NCBI RefSeq assembly: GCF_006715785.1 | Contig: NZ_VFNX01000001.1 | Coordinates: forward strand, 5,498,001 to 5,562,000 | Source: Streptomyces puniciscabiei | GTDB taxonomy: Bacteria > Actinomycetota > Actinomycetes > Streptomycetales > Streptomycetaceae | Reading direction: 5' to 3' | DNA length: 64,000 bases | Shown here: positions 9,283 to 18,357 of the stretch, piece after piece | Position numbering within the stretch: position 1 is the stretch's first letter | How the letters are laid out: every line of letters begins with the position of its first letter | Translations under genes and position numbers: made by a program | The notes under the pieces: model-generated | Databases searched by the model: none | What the model was told of the DNA's origin: nothing | The model's input: only the letters and a program-made list of their open reading frames with translations

Positions 9283-9311
9283 TTTGAGAGACTCAAACTC
9301 TTCCTTATAAT
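9283..9311 (+). promoter_or_regulatory. Promoter of the amino-acid ABC operon with palindromic operator over its -35
   Basis: A perfect inverted repeat, TTTGAG-AGA-CTCAAA, occupies 9283-9297. Inside it TTGAGA (9284-9289) is a good -35, followed after 16 bases by an exact TATAAT (9306-9311). Start of transcription would fall near 9318, about 30 bases before the ATG at 9348. A protein bound to the palindrome would block RNA polymerase, so this looks like a repressor site. The divergent aminotransferase gene begins on the other side. Confidence 0.7.
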
Positions 9312-9347
9312 CGGAACCCACAGTTCCCCCACAGAGAAGATCCCCCC

Positions 9348-10199
9348 ATGAAAACGCTCCTCGGACGCCGGAACCGCCTCCTGGCTGCCACCACCGCGAC
9401 CGCCGGGCTGGCCCTCGTCGTGGCCGGCTGCTCCTCGAACGGCAACGGGGGGAGCGGCGGTGCCACCGTCAAGGGGGTCCACGTCGTCAAGGCCGGTCAG
9501 CTGACCACCTGCACCCACCTGCCGTACCCGCCCTTCCAGTCGGAGATCAACGGCGAGGTGCAGGGCTTCGACGTCTCCCTCATCGACCTCGTCGCCAAGA
9601 ACCTCGGCGTCAAACAGAGAATCGTCGACACGCCCTTCGAGAACTTCAAGACCGGCGCCTTCCTGAACTCCGGCCAGTGCGACCTGGCCGCCGCCGGCAT
9701 GACGATCACGCCCGAGCGCAAGAAGAACGTCGACTTCTCCGACCCGTACTTCGAGGCCACCCAGGCCGTGCTCGTCGCCAAGAACAGCGGCATCAACTCC
9801 CTCGCCGACGTCAAGGCCAAGGGCAAGAAGCTCGGCGCCCAGGCGCAGACCACCGGCGAGGACTACGTCAAGGGCAAGGGCTACGACCCGATCTCCTTCG
9901 AGTCCTCCGACGCGGTCCTCAACGGCCTGCGCACCGGCCAGGTGCAGGCCGTCGTCATCGACTACCCGGTGGTCCAGGGCTGGCTGAAGGACAAGGCCAA
10001 CGCGGACAAGTTCAAGGTCGTCGACAACCTCAAGACCGGCGAGCAGTACGGCTTCACGGTCAAGAAGGGCAACACGGCGCTGCGCGAGGCCATCAACAAG
10101 GCTCTGAAGGACGCCAAGGCCGACGGCACCTACAAGAAGCTCTACGAGCAGTGGATCGGCCCGTACAACCCCTCCGTGGCCTCTCCCGCCGCCTCATGA
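9348..10199 (+). CDS. Polar amino-acid ABC transporter, substrate-binding lipoprotein
   Basis: The 283-residue protein begins with a twin-arginine-free lipoprotein signal peptide ending in the lipobox VVAGC (Cys28), so it should be anchored to the outer face of the membrane. The mature part is a family-3 solute-binding protein: [37 protein letters not shown] and DYPVVQGWL are typical of amino-acid binders such as those for glutamine, arginine or cystine. The last codons overlap the permease start as ATGA. It is first in a three-gene operon driven by the promoter at 9283-9311. Confidence 0.93.
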   Translation: MKTLLGRRNRLLAATTATAGLALVVAGCSSNGNGGSGGATVKGVHVVKAGQLTTCTHLPYPPFQSEINGEVQGFDVSLIDLVAKNLGVKQRIVDTPFENFKTGAFLNSGQCDLAAAGMTITPERKKNVDFSDPYFEATQAVLVAKNSGINSLADVKAKGKKLGAQAQTTGEDYVKGKGYDPISFESSDAVLNGLRTGQVQAVVIDYPVVQGWLKDKANADKFKVVDNLKTGEQYGFTVKKGNTALREAINKALKDAKADGTYKKLYEQWIGPYNPSVASPAAS

Positions 10200-11025
10200 C
10201 CGACACGGACACAGAACTCCGGCCGAGGAAGAAGGGGCTGACGCGGCGTCAGAGGCGTCGGCTGTCCCGCGGCGTGCAGTACGTCGTCTTCGTCGCCGCC
10301 GTGATCGCGATCGCGGTCACGGCGGACTGGGGCCGGCTGCAGAACCAGTTCGCGCAGGGCGGCATCGCCAAGCAGATGTGGCCGGACGTCATCACGCTGG
10401 CGCTGAAGAACACCGTGCTGTACACGGTGTCCGGCTTTGTCCTCGGACTGGTGCTCGGCCTGGTCATCGCGCTGATGCGGCTGTCCTCCGTCGGGCCGTA
10501 CCGCTGGGTGGCCGGCATCTACATCGAGGTCTTCCGCGGGCTGCCCGCCCTGCTGATCTTCGTCTTCATCGCCGTGGCCGTACCGCTGGCCTTCCCCGGC
10601 ACCGAGATTCCGGGCGGCACCTACGGCAAGGGCGCCCTCGGCCTGGGCCTCATCGGCGCCGCCTACATGGCGGAGACCTTCCGCGCCGGTATCCAGGCGG
10701 TGCCCAGGGGGCAGATGGAGGCGGCCCGTTCCCTGGGCTTCTCGCCCGCCAGGGCCATGATCTCCATCATCATCCCGCAGGCCTTCCGGATCATCCTGCC
10801 GCCGCTCACCAACGAGCTGATCATGCTCTTCAAGGACTCCTCGCTGGTGCTGCTGCTCGGCGTGACCCTGGAGGAGCGGGAACTGTCCAAGTACGGCCGG
10901 GACCTGGCCAGTACGACCGCCAACTCCACGCCGATCCTGGTCGCGGGCCTGTGCTACCTGCTGGTCACCATCCCGCTCGGCTTCGTCGCCCGCCGGCTCG
11001 AGGCCAGGGCCCAGGAGGAGATCAA

Positions 11026-11029
<4 letters not shown>
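10196..11029 (+). CDS. Polar amino-acid ABC transporter, permease
   Basis: The 277-residue inner-membrane protein begins with a basic cytoplasmic segment ([17 protein letters not shown]), then a first helix near residues 27-44 and further helices typical of the HisMQ family. The EAA loop that contacts the ATPase is clear: [23 protein letters not shown] family-typical ENTVLYT-like segment ([16 protein letters not shown]) begins the transport domain. The ATG overlaps the binding-protein stop (ATGA), and the stop overlaps the GTG of the ATPase gene (GTGA), so translation is coupled. It works as a homodimer or with itself in the absence of a second permease gene. Confidence 0.93.
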
Positions 11030-11820
<791 letters not shown>

Positions 11821-11853
11821 GTCGTCCGGCCGTGGGCCGTTAGGGTGCGAGGC

Positions 11854-12945
11854 ATGAGCGATGGCGCCGTGCTGCACGTGAAGGGGCGGGTCCTCGTCGG
11901 GCCCGAGGACGTCCGCGACGAGCTGTGGGTGGTCGGCGGCAGGGTGTCGTACGACCGCCCCGCCGGGGCCCGTGACGTCCGCACCGTCGAGGGCTGGGCG
12001 CTGCCCGGACTGGTCGACGCCCACTGCCACGTCGGCCTGGGCCCGCACGGCCCGGTCGAGAAGGACGTGGCCGAGAAGCAGGCCCTCACCGACCGGGAGG
12101 CGGGCACCCTGCTGATCCGCGACGCCGGGTCCCCCTCCGACACCCGCTGGATCGACGACCGCGAGGACCTGCCGAAGATCATCCGGGCCGGCCGGCACAT
12201 CGCCCGCACCCGCCGCTACATCCGCGACTTCGCCTGGGAGATCGAACCGGAGGACCTCGTCGCCTACGTCGCCCAGGAGGCCCGGCGCGGCGACGGCTGG
12301 GTCAAGCTGGTCGGCGACTGGATCGACCGCGACCTCGGCGACCTCGCCCCCTGCTGGCCGCGCGAGGCGATCGAGGCGGCCATCGCCGAGGCCCACCGGC
12401 TCGGCGCCCGCGTCACCGCGCACTGCTTCGCCGAGAGCTCCCTGCGCGACCTGGTCGAGGCGGGCATCGACTGCATCGAGCACGCGACGGGGCTGACCGA
12501 CGACCTGATCCCGCTCTTCGCCGAGCGCGGGGTCGCGATCGTCCCCACCCTCGTCAACATCGCCACCTTCCCGCGGCTCGCGGCCGGCGGTGACGCCAGG
12601 TTCCCGCGCTGGTCGGCGCACATGCGCAGGCTCCACGGGCGCCGCTACGACACCGTGCGCGGCGCCTACGACGCCGGGATCCCGGTGTTCGTCGGCACGG
12701 ACGCCGGCGGCTCGCTGGCCCACGGCCTGGTCGCGGCCGAGGTGGCCGAGCTGGTCACCGCGGGCATCCCCGCCGTGGCCGCCGTGTCCGCGACGAGCTG
12801 GGGCGCCCGTGCCTGGCTCGGCCGCCCCGGCCTTGAGGAGGGCGCGCCGGCCGACCTGGTGGTGTACGAGGGCGACCCGCGCGCCGACGTACGGGTGCTG
12901 GCGGCACCGCGCCGGGTGGTGCTGAACGGGCTCGTGGTCGAGTAG
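11854..12945 (+). CDS. Metal-dependent amidohydrolase
   Basis: The 363-residue protein belongs to the imidazolonepropionase/prolidase-like amidohydrolases. Metal-site motifs are present: VDAHCHVGLGPHG (first His-x-His), a lysine in GWVKLVGDWID, HCFAESSLRDL, CIEHATGL, and the aspartate in FVGTDAGGSLAHGL. The substrate is unknown; relatives hydrolyse cyclic amides or dipeptides. The ATG at 11854 has no Shine-Dalgarno sequence, but TAGGGT (11841-11846) lies exactly seven bases upstream, the spacing of leaderless actinobacterial transcripts, so it probably has its own promoter just after the ABC operon. Confidence 0.87.
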   Translation: MSDGAVLHVKGRVLVGPEDVRDELWVVGGRVSYDRPAGARDVRTVEGWALPGLVDAHCHVGLGPHGPVEKDVAEKQALTDREAGTLLIRDAGSPSDTRWIDDREDLPKIIRAGRHIARTRRYIRDFAWEIEPEDLVAYVAQEARRGDGWVKLVGDWIDRDLGDLAPCWPREAIEAAIAEAHRLGARVTAHCFAESSLRDLVEAGIDCIEHATGLTDDLIPLFAERGVAIVPTLVNIATFPRLAAGGDARFPRWSAHMRRLHGRRYDTVRGAYDAGIPVFVGTDAGGSLAHGLVAAEVAELVTAGIPAVAAVSATSWGARAWLGRPGLEEGAPADLVVYEGDPRADVRVLAAPRRVVLNGLVVE

Positions 12946-13113
12946 CAGCGCAGAGGCGCAGGGAGCGCACGGGAACGGCTGTGCCCGGTGATCCGAATCG
13001 GTGTGCGAGAAATCCACGTTTGAGTGAAGTGACCCTGGATAGCTGACCGTTCACCCACAGTGGGTACAAGGTTGACGGGTCCCAAGCATGTTCCCACTGG
13101 GGGTCCCACCGCC

Positions 13114-14040
13114 TTGAACAGCAACAACTTCCGCATGCCCGCACGCCGTCTCGCCACCGTCGCGACGGTCACCGCCCTGGCCGCCGGTCCCGCGGCCCTG
13201 GGCGCGGGCGCCGCGCACGCGACCACCGACCACGGTCGCGCCACCGCCGTCGTCCTGCGCACCGGCCTCGACGTCTCCCTCCTGAACAAGACCGTCGACG
13301 TCCCGCTCGCGGTCTCCCTCAACGAGGTCCAGGCACCGAGCAGCGCCGACAGGACCGCGTTGTCCGCCCGGCTCGACGGCGTGGCGGGCGGCAAGCCGTT
13401 CGCGGTCCTCGGCGCCGACGTCGCCTCGGCGAAGGCCACGGTGACCGCCGGGCGCGCCGAGGGCTCGGTCCGGCTCGTCGACGCCAGGCTGCACGTCCCC
13501 GGCCTGCCCCTGCTGTCCCTCATCGAGGTCGGCACGGTCACCGCCAGGGCGACCTGCGAGGCGGGCAGGGCGCCCGTGGCCGACGCGAACGTCCTCGGCG
13601 CCGTCACGGTCCTCGGCAAGCGCGTCACCCTCACCGCCGGCGGCCCGACCGAGGTCAGGGTGCCCGGCGTCGGCGAGGTCCGTCTCGACCTCGCCCAGCG
13701 GCGCACCACGACCCGTACGGCCGCCGCCACCGCCCTCGAACTCAAGGTCTCCGTCAACCCTCCCCCAGACTCCGTCCGGGGGTACCCCCAGCTCAACGTC
13801 GCCGACGTGGAGGGCACGGTCACCCTGGCGAAGGCCACCTGCGAGTCCCCGGCGGCCGCGCCCACCGGCCACCCGGTGCCGAGCCACGACCCAGCCGCCG
13901 GCGTGAAGCCGCAGGGCGCCCGGAACGACCTCGCGGAGACCGGCGGCAGCTCCGCGACCCCGTACATCGCGGGCGGCGCGCTGGCGCTGGTGCTGCTCGG
14001 CGGGGGAGCGGTGACGGTGGCCCGGCGCCGCAAGGGCTGA
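13114..14040 (+). CDS. SCO1860-type LAETG-anchored secreted protein
   Basis: The protein has an N-terminal signal peptide (basic RMPARR, hydrophobic TVTALAAGPAALGAG, cleavage near AHA), a beta-rich extracellular part, and a C-terminal sorting signal LAETG followed by a hydrophobic helix and ARRRKG. LAxTG is the motif used by class E sortases of streptomycetes, so it should be linked to the cell wall. I use TTG at 13114 (308 residues) with a G-rich upstream site; ATG at 13135 is an alternative. The position next to the cobalamin cluster matches the SCO1860 family, whose function is not known to me. A GC-rich palindromic repeat is inserted in frame near residues 216-226. Confidence 0.87.
   Translation: MNSNNFRMPARRLATVATVTALAAGPAALGAGAAHATTDHGRATAVVLRTGLDVSLLNKTVDVPLAVSLNEVQAPSSADRTALSARLDGVAGGKPFAVLGADVASAKATVTAGRAEGSVRLVDARLHVPGLPLLSLIEVGTVTARATCEAGRAPVADANVLGAVTVLGKRVTLTAGGPTEVRVPGVGEVRLDLAQRRTTTRTAAATALELKVSVNPPPDSVRGYPQLNVADVEGTVTLAKATCESPAAAPTGHPVPSHDPAAGVKPQGARNDLAETGGSSATPYIAGGALALVLLGGGAVTVARRRKG
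13761..13791 (+). repeat. GC-rich palindromic repeat inserted in frame in the LAETG protein gene
   Basis: The segment carries CCCCC (13762-13766), an 11-base spacer, then the palindrome GGGGGTACCCCC (13778-13789). It can fold in two alternative ways. It looks like a short mobile palindromic element and encodes roughly PPDSVRGYPQ, out of character with the surrounding beta-strand sequence. Confidence 0.6.
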
Positions 14041-14080
14041 CTCCACCCGGTGTCGCAAGGGCTGACTCCACCCGGTGTCG
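14031..14080 (+). repeat. 25-bp perfect tandem duplication across the stop codon of the LAETG gene
   Basis: Two identical 25-base copies (14031-14055 and 14056-14080), each containing AAGGGCTGACTCC, lie head to tail. The first copy carries the natural TGA stop, so the duplication did not change the protein. It appears to be recent slippage, since the copies are identical. Confidence 0.9.
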
Positions 14081-14111
14081 CTCCTCGCCCGGCCGTCGGA
14101 CGGGCCCGCCG

Positions 14112-14711
14112 TCACGCCGGGTAGGGAGCGGCCTCCCGGCCCGACCGGAGCGTGGCCGCCCACCAGGACAGCTGGTCCAACAGGATCTTGGCGTAGCCGG
14201 GGGCCTGCTCGTCCAGCGGGCGGCCGTCCTGCCAGGAGGTGAAGTAGTTCGGGAAGGCGAGACCCTCCCGGATGGTCACCGCGTGCAGCTCGGTCAGCAC
14301 GTTCTCCAGGTGCAGCACGGCATGCCGTCCGCCCGCCGCCCCGCCGTAGCTGACGAACGCGACCGGCTTGGCCGTCCACTGCGTGAAGTGCCAGTCGATC
14401 GCGGCCTTCAGCGAGGCGGGATAGCTGTGGTTGTACTCGGGCGTGACGACGACGAACGCGTCGGCCTCCTCCAGCGCCGAGGTCAGCCGGGCCATCCCCG
14501 CCGGACGCGGATAGGCGTCCCCGGCGAACCTGGGCGACTCGGCGGGCAGCGCCAACGGGATCTCGATGTCCGCCAGATCGACGACGTCGACCTCGAACCC
14601 GCCGTGCTGCCGGGCCTGTTCGGCCACCCACGACCCGACGACCGGTCCGAACCGGCCCTCCCGCACGCTTCCGACGACGACCAGCAACCTGTGTGTGTTC
14701 GTGTTCTCCAT
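14112..14711 (-). CDS. NAD(P)H-dependent FMN reductase-like flavodoxin-fold oxidoreductase
   Basis: The 199-residue protein has the flavodoxin-like fold of NADPH-dependent FMN/azo/quinone reductases. The phosphate-binding start LLVVVGSVREGRFGP, the VVTPEYNHSYPASLKAAIDW motif that cradles the isoalloxazine, and the VSYGGAAGGRHAVLHL segment are all diagnostic. ATG at 14711 is used; an in-frame start three codons upstream exists. It converges on the LAETG gene and is divergent from an XRE regulator, which is the obvious candidate for its control. Confidence 0.9.
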   Translation of the reverse strand: MENTNTHRLLVVVGSVREGRFGPVVGSWVAEQARQHGGFEVDVVDLADIEIPLALPAESPRFAGDAYPRPAGMARLTSALEEADAFVVVTPEYNHSYPASLKAAIDWHFTQWTAKPVAFVSYGGAAGGRHAVLHLENVLTELHAVTIREGLAFPNYFTSWQDGRPLDEQAPGYAKILLDQLSWWAATLRSGREAAPYPA

Positions 14712-14825
14712 GCCCACCACGATCGGACGCCCGGCACCGCACAGCCAGGCCGGGCGCAGGCTGGCCCCCGCAGGGCCACCCTGAGCACTCGGCGACCGTC
14801 GGCCCGCCGACCTACCCTTCCCCCC

Positions 14826-15662
14826 ATGGGCACACCACTGGGGGACTTCGTCCGGGCCAAGCGTGACAGCATCCAGCCGGAGACACTGGGCCTGCCGGAA
14901 CGCGGCCGCCGCCGGTCACCGGGCCTGCGCCGGCTGGACCTCGCCGCACGGGCCGGCATCAGCGTCGAGTATCTGACCCGCATCGAACAGGGCCGCGACC
15001 GCAACCCCTCGGTGTCCGTGGTCAACGCCCTCGCCGACGCGCTCAGCCTCGACCCCGCCGAGCGCAACCACCTGCGCTACCTCGCGAAGATCACCGGCGG
15101 CGCCCGCACCGCCCACCGCCGCCCGGCCCCGCCCCGCCGGGACGTCCGCCCCGCGCTGCGCCGGACGCTGGGCCTGCTGGAACCGGGCATCGCCGTCGTG
15201 ACCAACCGCCTCGGCGACATCCTCGCCCGCACCAGCGGCTACGAGCTGGTGACCGCCGGCACCGGGCTGCTCGACGGCGACACCCCCAACCTCACCCGGT
15301 ACGTCTTCACCGACCCCCGCGCACGCGCCTTCTTCGCCGACTGGGACGAGGTCGCCGACGAGCAGGCCTTCGACCTGTGGCTCGGTCCGACCGCCGAGAC
15401 CTCCGAATGGCTCAGCGCGGAACTGGCCCCCGTCGCGGGCCCGGAGTTCACCCGCCGCATGAACCGCCACGTGGTGCCACAGCGCGGCGCCCTCCGCCTC
15501 AACCACCCCACGGGGCCCGAACTCCGGTTCACCCGAGAGACCCTGGACGCCTCCGCCGACGCCCAGCAGCTGGTGGTGTACCTGCCGGCGGACGAGGAGA
15601 CGACGGAGGCGCTGGCCGGACTCCGGGCACATACGAGGGTCAGGCTGAGGGCGATCTCGTAA
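14826..15662 (+). CDS. XRE-family regulator with MmyB-like ligand-binding domain
   Basis: The 278-residue protein begins with a helix-turn-helix domain (residues about 5-85; LAARAGISVEYLTRIEQGRDRNPS is the recognition region) and continues with a MmyB-type PAS-like domain, including VVTNRLGDILARTSGYELV and the region with RMNRHVVPQRGALRLNHPTG. MmyB-like regulators bind small hydrophobic ligands and usually control a neighbouring reductase or dehydrogenase. Here the divergent FMN reductase is such a neighbour. The ATG at 14826 lacks a Shine-Dalgarno sequence; TACCCT (14813-14818) is seven bases upstream, so the mRNA is probably leaderless. Confidence 0.9.
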   Translation: MGTPLGDFVRAKRDSIQPETLGLPERGRRRSPGLRRLDLAARAGISVEYLTRIEQGRDRNPSVSVVNALADALSLDPAERNHLRYLAKITGGARTAHRRPAPPRRDVRPALRRTLGLLEPGIAVVTNRLGDILARTSGYELVTAGTGLLDGDTPNLTRYVFTDPRARAFFADWDEVADEQAFDLWLGPTAETSEWLSAELAPVAGPEFTRRMNRHVVPQRGALRLNHPTGPELRFTRETLDASADAQQLVVYLPADEETTEALAGLRAHTRVRLRAIS

Positions 15663-15742
15663 CAGCGCCTCTCAGCCGACCGAGTCGAGGCTCGTGGGTG
15701 CCTTTCCACCGCGTCGGGCGGTGGGTGGGCGAGGACGGGGGG

Positions 15743-15784
15743 CCAGGGGGCGGAGCCCCCTGGCGGGGTCTGGGGCGGAGCCCC
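15743..15784. terminator. Twin hairpins between the XRE regulator gene and cobC
   Basis: Two stem-loops stand side by side: CCAGGGGGC-GGA-GCCCCCTGG (15743-15763) and GGGGC-GGA-GCCCC (15772-15784). They share the GGA loop and separate convergent genes, so they should act as a bidirectional terminator. Elements of this form are common in Streptomyces intergenic regions. Confidence 0.8.
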
Positions 15785-15786
15785 GG

Positions 15787-16842
15787 TTACGGAAGCACAG
15801 CCGACAGCGCCTTCAGGAACCCGTTCACTGTCCCACGGTCCCGCACAGCCACCCGCACCCACTCCTCGCCGAGCCCCGGAAACGTGTCCCCCCGCCGCAC
15901 CGCATAGCCAAGGTCACGCAACCGGTGTCGTACACCGGCGGCCCCCGGCATACGGACCAGCACGAACGGCCCCTCCGCGGGCTGCACCACCCGAACGCCC
16001 CGCGAGGCGAACACCGACAACCCCTCCACGAGATGCGCCCGGTCCGCCGCGACGCGATGCGCCGCATGCCCCGCCTCGGCCAACGCCCTCGGCGCCACAC
16101 ACGCCTGGGCCGCGGCGAGGGCCGGCGTCGAGACCGGCCACAGCGGCTGCGCCCGCTCCAGTTCGGCGACGAGCTCCGCCGGAGCCAGCACGTACCCGAT
16201 CCGCAGCCCGGCCAGCCCCCACGTCTTGGTGAGACTGCGCAGCACGACCAGCCCCGGCACATCGGTCCGCCCGGCCAGCGCCTCCCGCTCACCCGGCACC
16301 GCGTCCATGAACGCCTCGTCGACCACCAACACCCGCCCGGGCCGGGCGAGTCGAGCGATCGCTCCCGCCGGATGCAGCACCGACGTCGGATTGGTCGGAT
16401 TGCCGATCACCACCAGGTCGGCGTCCTCCGGCACCGCCACCGGATCCAGCCGGAACCCGTCCTCCTCCCGCAGCAGCACCCGCTCCACGGTGTGCCCCGC
16501 GTCCCTGAGCGCCGCCTCCGGCTCGGTGAACTGCGGGTGGACGACGACCGGCCGCCGTACCTTCAGCGCGCGGGCGAGCAGCACGAACGCCTCCGCCGCC
16601 CCCGCCGTCAGCAGTACCCGCTCCACCGGCAGCCCGTGCCGCGCCGCCACCGCCGCCCGCGCGAGCCGCCCGTCCGGGTAGGCCGCCAGGGACGACAGCG
16701 AGCCGGCGATCTCCTCCCGCAGCCACGAAGGGGGCGTGTCGGCGCGGACGTTGACGGCGAGGTCGACCAGTGCCGCCCCGTCGTCCCGCACCTCGGCGTC
16801 CCCGTGATGACGCAGATCCGGTCCCGTGCCCTCAGTGCGCAT
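15787..16842 (-). CDS. cobC: PLP-dependent CobC (Rv2231c family, threonine-phosphate decarboxylase-like)
   Basis: The 351-residue class-I/II aminotransferase-fold protein is the CobC/CobD-like enzyme thought to supply the aminopropanol arm attached by CobD (CbiB). Visible motifs are LLTAGAAEAFVLLARAL, VVIGNPTNPTSVLHP, the cofactor aspartate in VLVVDEAFMDAVPGE, the Schiff-base lysine in VLRSLTKTWGLAGLRIGY and the C-terminal arginine in WVRVAVRD. ATG at 16842 overlaps the end of the upstream cbiX by 11 bases. It is the last gene of the distal cob operon and faces the twin-hairpin terminator. Confidence 0.9.
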   Translation of the reverse strand: MRTEGTGPDLRHHGDAEVRDDGAALVDLAVNVRADTPPSWLREEIAGSLSSLAAYPDGRLARAAVAARHGLPVERVLLTAGAAEAFVLLARALKVRRPVVVHPQFTEPEAALRDAGHTVERVLLREEDGFRLDPVAVPEDADLVVIGNPTNPTSVLHPAGAIARLARPGRVLVVDEAFMDAVPGEREALAGRTDVPGLVVLRSLTKTWGLAGLRIGYVLAPAELVAELERAQPLWPVSTPALAAAQACVAPRALAEAGHAAHRVAADRAHLVEGLSVFASRGVRVVQPAEGPFVLVRMPGAAGVRHRLRDLGYAVRRGDTFPGLGEEWVRVAVRDRGTVNGFLKALSAVLP

Positions 16843-17773
16843 GGCTGTGCGAGTGCCCCCCGTGATGGTGATGCCCGTGCCCGTGTCCATGGCCGTGGTG
16901 GCCCTCGTCGTCGGGGTGGAAGTGCGGCTGCTGAGGCAGCCCCACCTTGTCCTCGAAGCCCGGCAGCGCGATCCGGTACACGCACGAGTCGCAGTTCATG
17001 CGCAGGTCGCCCTCGACGGCCTCCTGGTACCGCTCCATCACCAGGTCCAGCAGCTCCGGCTCGGGCCCGATGACATCGGCCGACCGCACCTCGATCTCCG
17101 GGTGCGCGGCCGCCCACCCCTCGGTCTGCTGCCGCACCCGGTCCGGCAGGAGCCCGGTGAACAGGAAGTAGGGGAGTACGACGATCCTGCGCGCCCCCAG
17201 CGCCTTGCACCGGTCGAGCCCGCTCGGCACGTCCGGCGCCGCCAGCGACACGAACGCCGTCTCCACCCCGGCGTACCCGCGGCCCTCCCACAGCAGCCGG
17301 GCGGCCTTGTACACCTCGGCGTTGGCGTCGGGGTCCGTCGAGCCACGGCCCACCAGCAGCACCGTCACATCGGCCCGGTCCCGAGGCGTCCGGGCGGTCC
17401 CGTCGAGCGCGTCGTCCAGCCGCCGCTCCAGCACGCTCAGCAGTGCCGGGTGCGGGCCCAGCGGACGGCCGTAGGTGTACGAGATGCCCGGGTGCCGTTC
17501 CTTCTCGCGGGCCAGCGCGGCCGGGATGTCGCCCTTGGCGTGCCCGGCGGACACCAGCATCAGCGGCACGGCCGCGAACCGCCGTACCCCCCGCTCCACC
17601 AGCTCGGTGACGGCCTCGCCCAGCGGCGGCGGGGACAGCTCGATGAAGCCGCCCGCGACGGGCAGCTCGGGGTGGCGGCGCCCCAGCTCCCGGACGAAGT
17701 CGCGGAACGCCTCGGCTCCGGCGTCGTCACGGGTGCCGTGGCCGGCGATGAGCAGGGCGGGCGGGGTGGTCAC
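16832..17773 (-). CDS. cbiX: Sirohydrochlorin cobaltochelatase-like CbiX with histidine-rich tail
   Basis: The 313-residue protein contains two tandem CbiX/SirB-type halves. The active-site histidine is in LIAGHGTRDDAG, and a second conserved block includes LMLVSAGHAKGDIPAAL. This family inserts Co2+ (or Fe2+) into sirohydrochlorin, the early cobalt-insertion route. The C-terminus adds a cysteine motif MNCDSC and then a stretch of about 28 residues that is mostly His and Gly, probably a metal store or chaperone. It overlaps cobH by four bases upstream and cobC by 11 bases downstream. Metal specificity is an inference from the cluster. Confidence 0.88.
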   Translation of the reverse strand: MTTPPALLIAGHGTRDDAGAEAFRDFVRELGRRHPELPVAGGFIELSPPPLGEAVTELVERGVRRFAAVPLMLVSAGHAKGDIPAALAREKERHPGISYTYGRPLGPHPALLSVLERRLDDALDGTARTPRDRADVTVLLVGRGSTDPDANAEVYKAARLLWEGRGYAGVETAFVSLAAPDVPSGLDRCKALGARRIVVLPYFLFTGLLPDRVRQQTEGWAAAHPEIEVRSADVIGPEPELLDLVMERYQEAVEGDLRMNCDSCVYRIALPGFEDKVGLPQQPHFHPDDEGHHGHGHGHGHHHHGGHSHSHAH

Positions 17774-18357
17774 AGGGTCTCCTCAGGTGAAACGGGGTGG
17801 TACAGCAGGGCGTTGAGCGCGGCGGCGGCGACCGCCGACCCGCCCTTCTCGGACACGTTGCTCACGGCGGGCAGCCCGCTCGTCCGCAACGCGGCCTTGG
17901 ACTCGGCCGCGCCGACGAAACCGACGGGCAGGCCGATGACGAGTGCGGGGGAGGCGTCCAGGGTGAGCAGCTCCTCCAGGGCGGTCGGCGCACAGCCGAT
18001 CACCCACAGGGCCCCCGGACCGACCTCCTCGTACGCGAGCCGCACGGCACGGGCCGAACGGGTCAGTCCCGGGCCGGACTTGGCGTCCCTGAGCCGGCAG
18101 ACGGTCTCCCGCCGGGTGATGCCGGCCGCGACCATCTCCACGTCCACGACGACGGGCGCCCCGGCGTGCAGCGCCGCGTGCGCCTTCACCAGGTCGTCCT
18201 CGGCCATGACGAGATCGGTCGCGTACTCCAGGTCGGCGGCCGAGTGGATGACCCGCTCCACCACTGCCCGGGTCAGCGGCGGGAAGTGCGAGGTGTCCAG
18301 ACGTGCGCGCAGCCGCCGGAAGGACTCCTGCTCGATGGGGTGGACCACGCGATTCAC
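17770..18357 (-). CDS. cobH: Precorrin-8X methylmutase
   Basis: CobH (CbiC) moves a methyl group from C11 to C12, giving hydrogenobyrinic or cobyrinic acid. The 195-residue protein begins at GTG 18357 with VVHPIEQESFRRL, the family hallmark, and contains RVIHSAADLEYATDLV with the catalytic histidine, plus the PVVVDVEMVAAGI and VIGLPVGFVGAAESKAAL motifs. The GTG overlaps the stop of the cbiG-cobJ gene, and the stop overlaps cbiX by four bases, so translation is coupled through this operon. Confidence 0.94.
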   Translation of the reverse strand: MNRVVHPIEQESFRRLRARLDTSHFPPLTRAVVERVIHSAADLEYATDLVMAEDDLVKAHAALHAGAPVVVDVEMVAAGITRRETVCRLRDAKSGPGLTRSARAVRLAYEEVGPGALWVIGCAPTALEELLTLDASPALVIGLPVGFVGAAESKAALRTSGLPAVSNVSEKGGSAVAAAALNALLYHPVSPEETL

